In this document: positions 18,857 to 28,682 of the stretch, piece after piece
Position numbering within the stretch: position 1 is the stretch's first letter
Layout of the letters: each line of letters starts with the position of its first letter
NCBI RefSeq assembly: GCF_025515305.1
Contig: NZ_JAOPHT010000006.1
Location: 62,001-126,000, forward strand
DNA: 64,000 bases
Direction: 5' to 3'
Source of the DNA: Roseicyclus sediminis
GTDB taxonomy: Bacteria; Pseudomonadota; Alphaproteobacteria; Rhodobacterales; Rhodobacteraceae
Notes under the pieces: generated by a model
The model's database searches: none
The model's input: the letters and a program-made list of their open reading frames with translations, nothing else
What the model was told of the DNA's origin: nothing
Position numbers and translations under genes: made by a program

Positions 18857-19945
18857 TCAGGCGGTGGCCGGGGGAACTCCGCCGGGTCTTGGCACGGGAA
18901 CCCGGATGCCGCGCGCCTCCGCCGCGCCGCGCGCGGTCGGGTGGACGCGCTCGGACGGGTCGAGGCCGACCTTGCGGCGATGCCGGAACACGAACCAGCG
19001 TCCCGCGCCCCTGCGTGTACCCGTGGCCGGGGCCGAGGGGTCGGTGAGGTAGCGGGACCGCCAGAGCGGCGGCAGCGGCAGGCCCGCGGCCTCCGCCTCG
19101 CCGAGCATCCATACAAGCGGGATGTTCGAGAGCGCCCGCGCGGGCCGGTAGCCGTCAAGCTGTCCGCCGACATCCCCATGGGCGCCGCGGAACCACATCT
19201 GCTGAACCGCACCGGACGCGGCCGCCTCCTCGGGCACGTCCCAGAGGACCGGTTCGAAGATGTCTCGCGTCTCGTCGATGGCGAGGGCGTGGCGGGCGAT
19301 GCGCGTCGATGGCCCGAGCGCATGGGAATGATACGGGTGCGGCATCGGCATGAAGCGCCAGAGGACAGGCCAGCGCACGCCGAGCGCGCGCACCGTGTCG
19401 TAGACGCCCAGGAAATGCACCGCCGGGTAGGCATGGCACCGCGCCGCCTTCAGCGCCCGGGCGGCCGCGCTGTCAGGTGCCTCGCGGTATAGGCGATAGA
19501 CGCGATCGAGCGTCTCCTCGTCGATCTGGGCGGCTCGCAGAAGGCCCATCTTGTCGATCAGGCCCGCAAGCGAGCGGACGGCATAGGCGCCCCGCGAATA
19601 GCCCATCAGCACGATCCGGTCGCCGGGGCGGTAGTTCCGCGCGAGAAACAGGTAGGCGCGGCGGATCTGCCGGTTGATGCCGATCCCCGCGATGACCTCG
19701 TGCGCCCGCCTGACGCCACGCCACTGGATTCCGGGCTCGTAGTAGACAGTGACGTTCGCGCTGTCGGGCAGTTCCGACAGGAGGCGGTAGGTCAGCCCGA
19801 TATTCGTCTCGGATCCCGGCCGGAGCGAGGACATCGTGCCGTCGAGCAGGACCACGTGAATATGGGCAGGCCGCACCTGCGGCAGTCGCGGCGGGCGCGA
19901 GCGATACCCGGCAAGCCGGGTCCATATGCCCCTACTCGGCCGCAA
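18857..19945 (-). CDS. DUF2235 alpha/beta-hydrolase-like protein
   Basis: 362 residues if started at the TTG at 19945, which overlaps the end of the preceding molybdopterin-binding gene by 14 bases; a later GTG near residue 25 is possible. The domain has VVLLDGT near the N-terminus, the nucleophile elbow GYSRG at 115-119 (Ser117) and a following SLAG, the signature of the DUF2235 family (T6SS phospholipase-like or uncharacterised hydrolases). No signal peptide or VgrG-type neighbours are seen, so a secretion-effector role is not supported here. The substrate is unknown. Confidence 0.7.
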   Translation of the reverse strand: MRPSRGIWTRLAGYRSRPPRLPQVRPAHIHVVLLDGTMSSLRPGSETNIGLTYRLLSELPDSANVTVYYEPGIQWRGVRRAHEVIAGIGINRQIRRAYLFLARNYRPGDRIVLMGYSRGAYAVRSLAGLIDKMGLLRAAQIDEETLDRVYRLYREAPDSAAARALKAARCHAYPAVHFLGVYDTVRALGVRWPVLWRFMPMPHPYHSHALGPSTRIARHALAIDETRDIFEPVLWDVPEEAAASGAVQQMWFRGAHGDVGGQLDGYRPARALSNIPLVWMLGEAEAAGLPLPPLWRSRYLTDPSAPATGTRRGAGRWFVFRHRRKVGLDPSERVHPTARGAAEARGIRVPVPRPGGVPPATA

Positions 19946-22232
19946 TCCTCCCGTCCCCCTCGTTCAGCATCGCCCAGACGCGCGACGGCGTGAAGGGCAT
20001 GTCGACCTGCCGGATCCCCAGCGGCCAGAGCGCGTCCTGCACGGCGTTGGCGACGGCGGCGAGCGCACCGACCGTCCCGGCCTCGCCACAGCCCTTCATG
20101 CCCAACGGGTTCATGATCGAGGGCACGGGTTCGGTGTGGAAGGCGACGAAGGGCATGTCCTCGGCGCGCGGCATCCCGTAATCCATGAAGGTGGCCGACA
20201 AGAGCTGCCCGTCGGCGTCGTAGACCACGCGCTCGGTGATCGCCTGTCCGATGCCCTGCGCAACGCCGCCATGGACCTGACCCTCGGCCAGCATCGGGTT
20301 CATCAGGTTGCCGAAATCGTCCACCACCGTGTAGCGCACGACGCGCGTGTCGCCCGTCTCGCGGTCGATCTCGACCTCGGCGATGTGACAGCCGTTGGGG
20401 TAGGAGCGGCCCGGCAGCTTCTCGTGCCTGGAGACCTTCGCCAGTGCGGCCTTGCCCGCCGCGCGGGCCTTGCCGGCGGCTTCCAGAAGCGTGACGACGA
20501 CGTTCGAGCCGGGCGCGCGGAACACGCCCTCCTCCGCGTCGAAGCTCATGCCGTCCGTGTCCATCTCGTCCTCGAGAAATGCCGTCAGCCCCGAGATAAG
20601 CGCCGTCCCGGCCGAGCGCATCGCCATTCCCTGCACCGTGACCGAGCGTGATCCGCCCGTGCCCCCGCCAGTCGCGATGAGGTCGCTGTCGCCCTGCACG
20701 ATCTCGATCGTCTCAAGCGGCAGCCCCGTCTGGTCGTGCAGAAGCTGGGCGTAGACCGTCTCGTGGCCCTGCCCGTTCGACTGCGTGCCGACATAGACCT
20801 TCGCGCCGGTCTCGGTCAGTTCGATCGTCGCGGTCTCGTCGGGATCGCCGAGGATCGACTCGATGTAATAGCAGATGCCGAGACCCCGGAGCCGCCCCTG
20901 CGCGAAAGAACCCGCGCGCCGGTCCTCGAAACCGCCGAGGCCCGCCTCGAGCTCCGCACGGTCGAGCAGCTTGTGGAAGTCGCCCACGTCGTAGAGCTCG
21001 CCCGAGGCGGTCTTGTAGGGGAACTGGTCGGCACGGATGAAATTCCGGCGGCGAAGCTCCAGCGGGTCGACGCCAAGCTCCCGCGCGGCGTAGTCCATCG
21101 CGCGTTCGAGGGCGTAGATCGCCTCGGGCCGTCCGGCACCGCGATAGGCGTCGACCTGGGTCGTGTTGGTGTAGACCCCCCGGTTGCGGAAATAGACCGC
21201 CTGCACATCGTAGGTGCCGGTCAGCACCTTTGCGAAAAGAGCGGACTGGATGTTCTGCCCGAACTGCGAGTTGTAGGCGCCGAGGTTCGACAGGCTGTCG
21301 ACCTTGTAAGCCGTCAGACGGTTGTCGGCATCGAAGCCCAGCGTGCAGGTGACGTCGAGGTCGCGGCCGGCGTTGTCGGACAGCATCGACTCGCTCCGGT
21401 CGCCCATCCAGTGGACCGGCCGCCCGGTCTCGCGCGCCGCGAGCGCCACGAGGAAATGCTCGGGATAGCGCATCGACTTCATGCCGAAGCCGCCGCCAAC
21501 GTCGGGGTTCGTGACCCGCACCTGCGCCTCGTCGAGGCCGAACCATTTCGCGAGGTCGGACTTGTGGCCCCAGACGCCCTGCCCGTTGATCGCGGCATGG
21601 AGGCGTCCCTCGCCCCACTCCGCCGACACGCCGCGCGGCTCGAGGCTGTTCACGATCACGCGGTTGTCGTGGGTGGTCAGCGTGACGACGCGCGCCGAGC
21701 CCGCGAGTGCCGCGTCCGTTGCCGCCTCGTCGCCATGGGCCCAGTCATAGGCCACGTTGTCGGGCGCCTCCGGGTGGAGCGTCGTTCCCCCCGGCGCGAT
21801 GTCGAGCTTGACCGGCAGCTCGTCGAGATCGAGCTCGATCAGCTCGGCGGCGTCGCGCGCGGCGGCCAGCGTTTCGGCGACGACGAAGGCCACCGGCTCT
21901 CCGACATAGCGCACGCGGGTCTCGGCGAGGATCGGACGCACCGGGGCGGCACCTTTCGTGCCGTCTCGGTTCGGCACGATGGACCCCTTCATCGCGTTCT
22001 TGAGACCGTGGGCCGCGATGTCGGCGGCGGTGAAGACCACGACCACCCCTGGCGCGTCCCGCGCGGCAGACACATCGAGGCCGGTGATCTCGCCATGGGC
22101 CATCGGGCTGCGCAGCACATAGCCGCGAAGCGCGCCTTCCGGCGCGGTGTCGTCGATGTAGCGCCCGTGGCCGGTGAGAAACCGCGTGTCCTCCAGCCGC
22201 TTGACCGATTGGCTTGAGCCGAATTTCGTCAT
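19932..22232 (-). CDS. xanthine dehydrogenase-family molybdopterin-binding subunit (CoxL form II-like), without partners
   Basis: 766 residues from the ATG at 22232 (MTKFGSSQSVKRLED), which has AGGG nine bases upstream; the ATG nine bases earlier is less well spaced. It contains the family signatures: GRYIDD, VRYVGEPVAFVV, GVWGHKSDLAKWFGL, AYRGAGRPE and GQGHETVYAQ. The form I CO dehydrogenase active-site loop reads AYRCSFR, whereas this reads AYRGAGR, so it belongs to the form II or general aldehyde/xanthine-type group and CO oxidation is not indicated. Normally it works with an FAD subunit and a 2Fe-2S subunit; neither is adjacent (DUF2235 on one side, the decarboxylase on the other). Confidence 0.88.
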   Translation of the reverse strand: MTKFGSSQSVKRLEDTRFLTGHGRYIDDTAPEGALRGYVLRSPMAHGEITGLDVSAARDAPGVVVVFTAADIAAHGLKNAMKGSIVPNRDGTKGAAPVRPILAETRVRYVGEPVAFVVAETLAAARDAAELIELDLDELPVKLDIAPGGTTLHPEAPDNVAYDWAHGDEAATDAALAGSARVVTLTTHDNRVIVNSLEPRGVSAEWGEGRLHAAINGQGVWGHKSDLAKWFGLDEAQVRVTNPDVGGGFGMKSMRYPEHFLVALAARETGRPVHWMGDRSESMLSDNAGRDLDVTCTLGFDADNRLTAYKVDSLSNLGAYNSQFGQNIQSALFAKVLTGTYDVQAVYFRNRGVYTNTTQVDAYRGAGRPEAIYALERAMDYAARELGVDPLELRRRNFIRADQFPYKTASGELYDVGDFHKLLDRAELEAGLGGFEDRRAGSFAQGRLRGLGICYYIESILGDPDETATIELTETGAKVYVGTQSNGQGHETVYAQLLHDQTGLPLETIEIVQGDSDLIATGGGTGGSRSVTVQGMAMRSAGTALISGLTAFLEDEMDTDGMSFDAEEGVFRAPGSNVVVTLLEAAGKARAAGKAALAKVSRHEKLPGRSYPNGCHIAEVEIDRETGDTRVVRYTVVDDFGNLMNPMLAEGQVHGGVAQGIGQAITERVVYDADGQLLSATFMDYGMPRAEDMPFVAFHTEPVPSIMNPLGMKGCGEAGTVGALAAVANAVQDALWPLGIRQVDMPFTPSRVWAMLNEGDGRIAAE

Positions 22233-22313
22233 GTCCCGCATCCCTGTCCCGAGGCTGTCCGTCTGGTGCGGACCTTAGGCGGCGAGGTGCGGGTGTCCAG
22301 TGGGAACATGGCT

Positions 22314-23456
22314 TCAGGCGAGCGTCCGGACCGTGGCGAGCCGCAGGCCGCCATAGCCGTTGAAGCGGGTGACGGTGGCCGTTGAGTAGGCCCCCATCCC
22401 GTGCAGGAGCAGGTAGTCGCCTTCCGCAAGGTCGGCAGGCAGGGCCACCTCGCCCGGGATCCGGTCGAGGCTGTCGCAGGTCGGCCCCCAGAGGGTGCGC
22501 ATGAGCATCGGGCCCGAGCGCGGCCGCCCCGTGACCGAGACGGCGGCAAGACGGTCGGTCATCCCCATCAGGGGCTGTTCGGCAAGCGCGCCGTAAATGC
22601 CGTCGTTGAGGTATATGTGCCCGCCCGCGCGGATCGACTTCACCCGGACGGCAAGCGACACGGCCTCGGCCACCAGCGCGCGGCCCGGTTCGCAGACGAG
22701 GTCGGGCGCAGTCTCGCCGAAGGCCCGGGCGGTCGCGTTCGCAACGGCCTCGAAGATCGCGCCAAGGGGCGGCGCGTCGGCCAGCATCCGCCGCGAGGGG
22801 AAGCCGCCGCCGACATTGAGACGGGCGAGCCCAGCGCCCGCTGCCCGTGCGATCCGCGCCGCCTCGCCGATATAGGCGACCCAGGCGTTCGGGTCGGTGC
22901 ACTGCGTGCCGGGGTGGAAGGTGAGCGACGGCGCGAACCCCGCCGCGGCCGCCTTGCCCAGCAGGTCGGCGGCAAGCTCGGGCGTAGCGCCGAACTTCGC
23001 CCCGAAATCGTAGGCGGCCCCGGCGACGGGCAGCTTGAAGCGCACCGAAACCTCCGTGCCGCGCCCGAGCCCCGCGTCCCGGAGCTTGGCCAATTCGCCC
23101 GGGTCGTCGACGGAGAAACTCCGCACGCCATGATCGCGCGCCATGGCGACTTCGGCGGCCGAGCGCACCGGGTTATTGTAGTGAAGGACAGCCTGCGGGA
23201 TGACGCTGCGCACCAGTGCGATCTCGGCGGGCGACGCCACGTCGAAGGCCCCGATCCCGGCGCGCGAAAGGTTCTCCAGGACCGCCTCCGCGGGGTTGGC
23301 CTTGACCGCGTAAGTCACGAGACCCGGGAAACCATCGAGGAACACGCGCGCGGTCGCCTGCAATGTCTCGGGCGAGAGGAACAGGACGGGTTCGTCCGGC
23401 ACCTCCGCCTGAAGGTAGCTTCGGGGTGTCATGTGGATGGGCCGGGTCACAGTCAT
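22314..23456 (-). CDS. ornithine/lysine decarboxylase-type PLP enzyme (fold III)
   Basis: 380 residues. Alanine-racemase-fold decarboxylase: the PLP lysine is in YAVKANP (K52), the glycine-rich phosphate-binding loop is LNVGGGFPS, and the catalytic cysteine is in WGPTCDSLD (C327), which identifies the eukaryotic-type ornithine decarboxylase group. It makes putrescine from ornithine or cadaverine from lysine, the first step of polyamine synthesis. The ATG at 23456 (MTVTRPIHM) is used; MTPRSYLQ at 23432 is an alternative. The divergent Lrp gene on the other side of a 126-base gap may regulate it. Ornithine versus lysine specificity is undecided. Confidence 0.9.
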   Translation of the reverse strand: MTVTRPIHMTPRSYLQAEVPDEPVLFLSPETLQATARVFLDGFPGLVTYAVKANPAEAVLENLSRAGIGAFDVASPAEIALVRSVIPQAVLHYNNPVRSAAEVAMARDHGVRSFSVDDPGELAKLRDAGLGRGTEVSVRFKLPVAGAAYDFGAKFGATPELAADLLGKAAAAGFAPSLTFHPGTQCTDPNAWVAYIGEAARIARAAGAGLARLNVGGGFPSRRMLADAPPLGAIFEAVANATARAFGETAPDLVCEPGRALVAEAVSLAVRVKSIRAGGHIYLNDGIYGALAEQPLMGMTDRLAAVSVTGRPRSGPMLMRTLWGPTCDSLDRIPGEVALPADLAEGDYLLLHGMGAYSTATVTRFNGYGGLRLATVRTLA

Positions 23457-23533
23457 CGCGCTTGCTCCGGTCGAACTGCTCGTCCCTTCAGGATGCCGTG
23501 GCTTTTCGGCGGATTCATTGGTCAGATCAGAGG

Positions 23534-23564
23534 ATTCGTGCTATTCCATCGGCTATTCGACGAA
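23534..23564. promoter_or_regulatory. possible Lrp-type operator between the decarboxylase and lrp genes
   Basis: The AT-richer part of the 126-base divergent gap holds GCTATTC twice (23540-23546 and 23552-23558), 12 bases apart, flanked by TTCGT and ACGAA. It sits just upstream of the Lrp gene and on the far side of the decarboxylase start. Lrp-family proteins bind short AT-rich repeats spaced near one helical turn, so this is a candidate site; it is inferred only. Confidence 0.35.
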
Positions 23565-23582
23565 GATTCGGGCGAAACGACG

Positions 23583-24014
23583 ATGGATGAGACCGATCGC
23601 GGTATCCTGAGGCTTCTGGCAAGCGACGCGCGCATGTCCGTCGCGGTCATGGCCCGGCGTCTGGGCCTCGCGCGCTCCACCCTGCAGGCCAGGCTGGAGC
23701 GGCTGGAAACGACCGGCGTGATCGCGGGCTATACCCTGCGTCTCGGCGAGGGCGCGCGGGCCAACCGCATCCGCGCTTCGGTCCTTCTCACGATCGAGCC
23801 GCGCGCGCAGGCCGGCGTCCTCGGTCGCCTGCGCGCCATCGATGCGGTGGAGCGGATCCATACGACCTCGGGACGGGTCGACCTGCTTCTGGAGGTCGCG
23901 GCCGACACCACCTCGGCGCTCGACGCCGTCCTCGACCGGATCGGCGGGATCGACGGAGTGAAGGGCTCCGAAAGCCTGATCCACCTGTCGACGAAACTCG
24001 ACCGCGCGCTCTAG
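23583..24014 (+). CDS. Lrp/AsnC family transcriptional regulator
   Basis: 143 residues. The N-terminal winged helix-turn-helix starts almost at once (DETDRGILRLLASDARMS, RRLGLARSTLQARLERL) and the C-terminal RAM ligand-binding domain follows (VLLTIEPRAQ, RIHTTSGRVDLLLEV). Family members sense amino acids and control nearby metabolic genes. Its divergent position next to the decarboxylase suggests it responds to ornithine, lysine or a polyamine, but the effector is not known. Its stop region overlaps by a few bases the 3' end of the convergent selD gene. Confidence 0.9.
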   Translation: MDETDRGILRLLASDARMSVAVMARRLGLARSTLQARLERLETTGVIAGYTLRLGEGARANRIRASVLLTIEPRAQAGVLGRLRAIDAVERIHTTSGRVDLLLEVAADTTSALDAVLDRIGGIDGVKGSESLIHLSTKLDRAL

Positions 24015-26182
24015 GTGAAGACGATCCGGGCAGGCGTGTCCGTGACGGTCCCGACCCGCGCCGCAGGGAAACCGGCATCGCGAAGCCTGTTCACCAGCGC
24101 CGCCGCCTCGGCATCCGGCACCGACGCCAACAGCCCCCCCGCCGTCTGGGGGTCGAAGACGAGATCGCCGCGCGGGGTTCCCGGTGCTTCGGCAACATGC
24201 TCCAGCGCCGCCCGGTTCTGCCCGTAAAGCGTGGAGCGGATTCCCCGCGCCGCCAGTGTCTCCGCCCCGCTCAGGACCGGAAGGTCGCCAAGCGCCACCT
24301 CGGCCCCGACCCCCGACGCCCCGCAGATGTTCCACAAGTGCCCGGCAAGACCGAAGCCCGTGACATCCGTCATCGCGTGGGCCACCGGCGCAAGTAGGCG
24401 CGCCGCGTCCCCCTGAGGGCGCGACATGGCCTCCCAGCAGGCCAGCACGTCCGCGCCCCGCGCCTTGCCGCGCATCTCGGCGGCGAGGATCACACCCGAG
24501 CCCAGCGCCTTCGTCAGGAGCAGCGCGTCACCCGGCTCCGCGCCCGCCAGCGTGACGGGCGGACCGTCGAGAAGGCCGGTCACCGCGAAACCCACCGTCA
24601 GTTCCAACCCCATGGAGGAATGCCCGCCCAACACCGCCGCACCTTCTGCAGCGAAGACTTCCGCCGCCGCGCCCATGACCTCGTCGAGCCAGCGCCCCTG
24701 CAACCGGGCGGCCATGCGCGGCAGGATCACGGTCGCCAGAGCCGATTGCGGCGTGGCCCCCATGGCCCAGACATCGCCCAGCGCGTGGACGGCCGCCACA
24801 CGCGCCACCAGCGCGGGATCGAGCGCGAAGGCGCGCAGGTGGTCGGTCGAGATCACCTGCCGCGCCGTCCCGAAACTCAGCACCGCCGCGTCGTCGCCCG
24901 GCAGCTGCTCGGCATCCTCCCTCACGGCCCCGGGCAGCCCGGAAATGACACCTGCAAGCGCGCCCGAACCCAGCTTTGCCCCGCAGCCACCGCAGGGCGC
25001 GGGGCCGGCAAGCTCCGCCGCGACACCCTGGGCCGCGTTCTTCGGCACGGGCGGGGCCTGCATCTCGGGAAGGTCGCGGAACCGCTCCATGAACCGCGCG
25101 TCGATCCGGTCCTTCCAGCGCCAGGCCAGGGCCCCCTCGAAAGCCAGCCCCCCCTTCTCGGCCACCGCGCGTTTTCCGCCAAGCGAGATCAGCTTCAGGA
25201 AATCGCGTTGCGGCCGGAAGGGACGGCGCTGTCGCCCGGTCAGGTCCGCCGCGAGGTTTTGGGCGAGGACGGGGGCCGCGCGGACGGCGTAGACACCCGC
25301 CTTGGGTCGGGGATCTGGGGCGAAGTGGGCGCAATCTCCGACCGCGTAGACCGCCGGGTCGGTGACCGAGCGAAGATACCGGTCGGTCACGACATAGCCG
25401 TCGAGGGTTTCGAGCCCCGTCTCGGCCACCCAGGGCTGCGGCACGGCACCGGCGGCGCCGATGGTCAGGTCCGCGGCCACGCGCCGCCCGCTCTGCAGGA
25501 TGACCTCCTGCGCCGTGACCTCGACCGGCATGTCGTTCTCGACGAGGACGACCCGCCACCGCGAGAGTGCCGCCATGATGTGCCTTCGAGCCGCCGGCGC
25601 GACCCGTGAAAGGATCGCCCCACGATCGATGAGCGCCACCTCTCGGGGCCGGCCGATGGCGTCCAGGCGATGCGCCACGGCCATCGCCAGTTCCGCCCCC
25701 GCCACGCCGCCACCCAGCACCGCGACCGATATAGCCCCCTCGCCCGCCGTCACAGCGCTCCAGAGATCTGCGAACCGGCCGAGCGGCTTGGCAGCCACGC
25801 CGTGCGCGGCGAACCCCGGCAACGAGGGCATCTCGGAGGTGATGCCGATGTCGAGCGACAGGAGGTCGTATGCGAGGCTGCGCCCCGAGGCGAGCGTCAC
25901 GCGCCGGGCCGCCCGGTCGAGCGCCACCGCCCGCCCCTCGACGAACCGTGCGCCCGCGAACCGCGCCAGCTGCACGAGGTCCATCTCGAGAGCGTCCCGC
26001 CCGTAATGCCCGGCGACATGGCCTGGCAACATGCCCGTGTAGGGGGCGGTGGCGCCCGGGTTCACAAGCGTCAGGCGCACCCCCGGCACAGGCCGCATTC
26101 CCCACCGCCGCAGCACCAGCGCATGGGCATGGCCGCCACCGATGAAAAGAAGTTCCTTCACGATGGGCGCGTCGGGCGTCAT
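24011..26182 (-). CDS. selD: selenide, water dikinase SelD fused to N-terminal FAD/NAD(P) oxidoreductase
   Basis: 723 residues in one frame. Residues about 1-375 are a pyridine-nucleotide-disulfide oxidoreductase (NDH-2-like) with [12 protein letters not shown] at the start and [12 protein letters not shown] near 150. Residues about 385-723 are SelD, which makes selenophosphate from selenide and ATP. The SelD catalytic pair sits in [12 protein letters not shown]400 and K403 have the same spacing as Cys17 and Lys20 of E. coli SelD; the active site is Cys, not Sec. [14 protein letters not shown] and [12 protein letters not shown] are all present. The start overlaps the truA stop as ATGA, so selD is translationally coupled to truA. 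The fusion is known in other bacteria; the N-terminal part may reduce selenium or sulphur species for the kinase (inference). Confidence 0.93.
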   Translation of the reverse strand: MTPDAPIVKELLFIGGGHAHALVLRRWGMRPVPGVRLTLVNPGATAPYTGMLPGHVAGHYGRDALEMDLVQLARFAGARFVEGRAVALDRAARRVTLASGRSLAYDLLSLDIGITSEMPSLPGFAAHGVAAKPLGRFADLWSAVTAGEGAISVAVLGGGVAGAELAMAVAHRLDAIGRPREVALIDRGAILSRVAPAARRHIMAALSRWRVVLVENDMPVEVTAQEVILQSGRRVAADLTIGAAGAVPQPWVAETGLETLDGYVVTDRYLRSVTDPAVYAVGDCAHFAPDPRPKAGVYAVRAAPVLAQNLAADLTGRQRRPFRPQRDFLKLISLGGKRAVAEKGGLAFEGALAWRWKDRIDARFMERFRDLPEMQAPPVPKNAAQGVAAELAGPAPCGGCGAKLGSGALAGVISGLPGAVREDAEQLPGDDAAVLSFGTARQVISTDHLRAFALDPALVARVAAVHALGDVWAMGATPQSALATVILPRMAARLQGRWLDEVMGAAAEVFAAEGAAVLGGHSSMGLELTVGFAVTGLLDGPPVTLAGAEPGDALLLTKALGSGVILAAEMRGKARGADVLACWEAMSRPQGDAARLLAPVAHAMTDVTGFGLAGHLWNICGASGVGAEVALGDLPVLSGAETLAARGIRSTLYGQNRAALEHVAEAPGTPRGDLVFDPQTAGGLLASVPDAEAAALVNRLRDAGFPAARVGTVTDTPARIVFT

Positions 26183-26964
26183 GTCTCGCTCCACCCGGCC
26201 GCGAAGGGATCGACGGGGTAGCGCACCCCGGTCAGGCAGAGCCCCTGGGGCGGCGCCACCGGTCCGCAGGCGGCGCGGTCGCGCGCCTCCAGCGCCTCGG
26301 CGACCCGCGCGGGCGGCCAGGCGCCCGCGCCCACCCGTTCCAGCGTGCCCACGATCGAACGCACCTGGTTGTGCAGGAAGGACCGCGCTTGAAGGTGAAA
26401 GAGAACCTGCGTGCCATTCGCCAGTCCGGCCGCCTCGATCTCCAGGCGGTCCAGCGTCTTCACCGGGCTCTTCGCCTGGCAGATCGAGGCCCGGAACGTG
26501 GTGAAATCGTGCTTCCCGATCAGGTGGGCCGCCCCCTCCCGCATCGCGCCGAGGTCGAGCGGCTGCCTTACGTGCCAGGCCCAGCCGGCCTCCCGCACGA
26601 GCGGCGCGCGCCGGCACACGACCCGGTAGGTATAACGCCGCTCCACGGCGGAGAACCGCGCGTGCCAGTCCGGCGGCGCCACTGCGCAGGCGACCACGGC
26701 GACCGGCGCCGGCTTCAGGTGCCAGTTCAGCGCCTCGGCAAGGCGGAACGGCTCCCAGTCGCGCGCCAGATCGGCCTGCGCGACCTGCCCGGTGGCGTGG
26801 ACGCCCGCATCCGTGCGCCCCGCCGCCGCGATCGGGGGCACGTCCGGTTCCAGGGCCGCCAGCGCCGCCTCCAGCGCGCCCTGCACCGAAGGCTGGTCGG
26901 CCTGGCGCTGCCATCCCGCGAAGGGGCGGCCATCGTATTCGATCCTGAGGGCATAGCGCGGCAT
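26179..26964 (-). CDS. truA: tRNA pseudouridine synthase A
   Basis: 261 residues. The catalytic aspartate is D52 in [15 protein letters not shown], the TruA signature, and the C-terminal [15 protein letters not shown] motif is also present. TruA makes pseudouridine at positions 38-40 of tRNA anticodon stems. Its stop codon overlaps the selD start (ATGA), pairing two tRNA-related functions. The upstream gap to ycjX is about 220 bases and contains only short palindromes (for example GGGGCC-TTCA-GGCCCC near 27059). Confidence 0.95.
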   Translation of the reverse strand: MPRYALRIEYDGRPFAGWQRQADQPSVQGALEAALAALEPDVPPIAAAGRTDAGVHATGQVAQADLARDWEPFRLAEALNWHLKPAPVAVVACAVAPPDWHARFSAVERRYTYRVVCRRAPLVREAGWAWHVRQPLDLGAMREGAAHLIGKHDFTTFRASICQAKSPVKTLDRLEIEAAGLANGTQVLFHLQARSFLHNQVRSIVGTLERVGAGAWPPARVAEALEARDRAACGPVAPPQGLCLTGVRYPVDPFAAGWSET

Positions 26965-27184
26965 GGCGTCCGGCTACCCGATCCCCCGGCACGGGGCAAT
27001 GCGGCACCGGCTCCTTCATCCTGGCAGGAAAACTCCCGCCGGAGGCCAGCGCCGCCGAGGGGCCTTCAGGCCCCGAGACGGCGCTTCTCCGGGCGCCGGC
27101 AGGGCCGGCGCAACCCCGGGCCCTGTTAACCGCCGCCCGCAATGCCTATTCTGGGTTGCGTAGACGGCAGAAGGACGGCGGCGC

Positions 27185-28600
27185 TTGGTCATCGGTACGA
27201 TTGCGGACACGCTGGGACGCGGTGTCGAGGGCGTGACATCCGCCGTCAGCGAAGCCTTCTTCGAACCGGTCATCCGCCTCGGCGTGACGGGCCTCGCGCG
27301 CTCGGGCAAGACCGTGTTCATCACGTCGCTCGTGGCGAACCTGCTCGAACGCGGCCGGATGCCGGGGCTCGAGGCCGCCCGCTCCGGCCGGATCGAGGCC
27401 GCCTTCCTGCAGCCGCAGCCCGACGACACGGTCCCGCGTTTCGCCTTCGAGGAACACCTCGCCGCGATGACCGGGACCGAGCCGCGCTGGCCGGACAGCA
27501 CCCGCGCGGTCTCCGAGCTTCGCCTGTCGCTCCGCGTGCGGCCGTCCGGCCTGCTCGGCGCGGTGTCCGGGCCCCGCACGGTGCATCTTGACATCGTTGA
27601 CTACCCGGGCGAATGGCTGCTCGACCTCGCGCTGCTCGACCTCGACTTCGAGGCATGGTCGCGCGAGGCGCTGGCGCGCGCGGAGGCCCGCCGCGACGGC
27701 CTCGCCGGGCCCTGGTTCGCGGCCCTCGACGCGGCCGACCCCTCCGCGAAGCTGGACGAGCCGACCGCCACCGCGCTGGCGCGCGGCTGGACAGCCTATC
27801 TCGCGGCCGCGCGCGAGGCGGGCTTCAGCGACTGCACCCCCGGCCGCTTCCTTCTGCCCGGCGATCTGGAGGGCAGCCCCGCCCTCACCTTCGCGCCCCT
27901 GCCGCCCGGCCCCGCGCCGCGCGGTTCGCTCACGCGCGAATTCGCCCGGCGCTACGAGGCCTACAAGCGCGAGGTCGTGAAACCCTTCTTCCGCGCCCAT
28001 TTCGCCCGGATCGACCGGCAGGTGGTGCTGGTCGACGCGCTCGGTGCGATCCATTCGGGGCCGCAGGCGCTCGAGGACCTGCGCCGTGCCATGGCGTCGA
28101 TCCTCGGTGCCTTCCGGCCGGGCCGCAACACCTTCCTGAGTGCGATCCTCGGTCGACGCGTCGATCGCATCCTCTTCGCCGCGACCAAGGCTGACCATCT
28201 GCATCACGAGCAGCACGGCCGCCTTCAGGCCGTGATCGAGGCGCTGCTTGCGGATGCGCGCCGCCGTGCGGACTTCCAGGGCGCCACGACGCGGGCCATG
28301 GCGATCGCGAGCCTGCGCGCCACGGTCGAGGAAACGCGGCGAGTGAATGGCGCCGAGATGGGCCTCGTCCGCGGAAGGCTCCTGCGGGACGGACGGCAGG
28401 CGGCGCTCCATCCCGGCGACCTGCCCGAGGACCCGTCGGCCCTTCTCGCCCCCGCGCGGGAAGGGGCGGCGACGTGGCTGTCGGGGGATTATGGGGTGAT
28501 GCATTTCGCCCCCACGCCGCAATCCCTTCGGGCCGGCGAGGGGCCGCCGCATATCCGGCTCGACCGGGCCGCCGAATTTCTCATCGGGGACCGGCTATGA
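27185..28600 (+). CDS. ycjX: YcjX-family P-loop GTPase-like protein (DUF463)
   Basis: 471 residues. The Walker A motif GLARSGKT is at 36-43 following FFEPVIRLGVT, the fingerprint of YcjX; the family has a GTPase-like fold of unknown role, often induced by envelope or phage-shock stress in enterobacteria. The frame begins with TTG at 27185 (MVIGTIADTLG). It is followed by a YcjF-like membrane gene, the same pairing as in E. coli ycjXF. No pspABC genes are seen. Confidence 0.9.
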   Translation: MVIGTIADTLGRGVEGVTSAVSEAFFEPVIRLGVTGLARSGKTVFITSLVANLLERGRMPGLEAARSGRIEAAFLQPQPDDTVPRFAFEEHLAAMTGTEPRWPDSTRAVSELRLSLRVRPSGLLGAVSGPRTVHLDIVDYPGEWLLDLALLDLDFEAWSREALARAEARRDGLAGPWFAALDAADPSAKLDEPTATALARGWTAYLAAAREAGFSDCTPGRFLLPGDLEGSPALTFAPLPPGPAPRGSLTREFARRYEAYKREVVKPFFRAHFARIDRQVVLVDALGAIHSGPQALEDLRRAMASILGAFRPGRNTFLSAILGRRVDRILFAATKADHLHHEQHGRLQAVIEALLADARRRADFQGATTRAMAIASLRATVEETRRVNGAEMGLVRGRLLRDGRQAALHPGDLPEDPSALLAPAREGAATWLSGDYGVMHFAPTPQSLRAGEGPPHIRLDRAAEFLIGDRL

Positions 28601-28682
28601 CGCGGCTGCTCTCGGGCGCGGGCGGGGCCGCTCTCTCCGGGGCACCGTCCGGACTTGGCCCAGGCGAGCGAAAGGAACCGAG

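Noticed and set aside
18857-19945. DUF2235 as a type VI secretion effector
   Set aside because: No VgrG, PAAR or immunity gene nearby and no T6SS genes in the window; the hydrolase call is kept, the effector role is not.
19932-22232. Reading the molybdopterin-binding subunit as CO dehydrogenase (coxL)
   Set aside because: The active-site loop is AYRGAGR rather than AYRCSFR, and coxM/coxS are absent; form I CO dehydrogenase is not supported.
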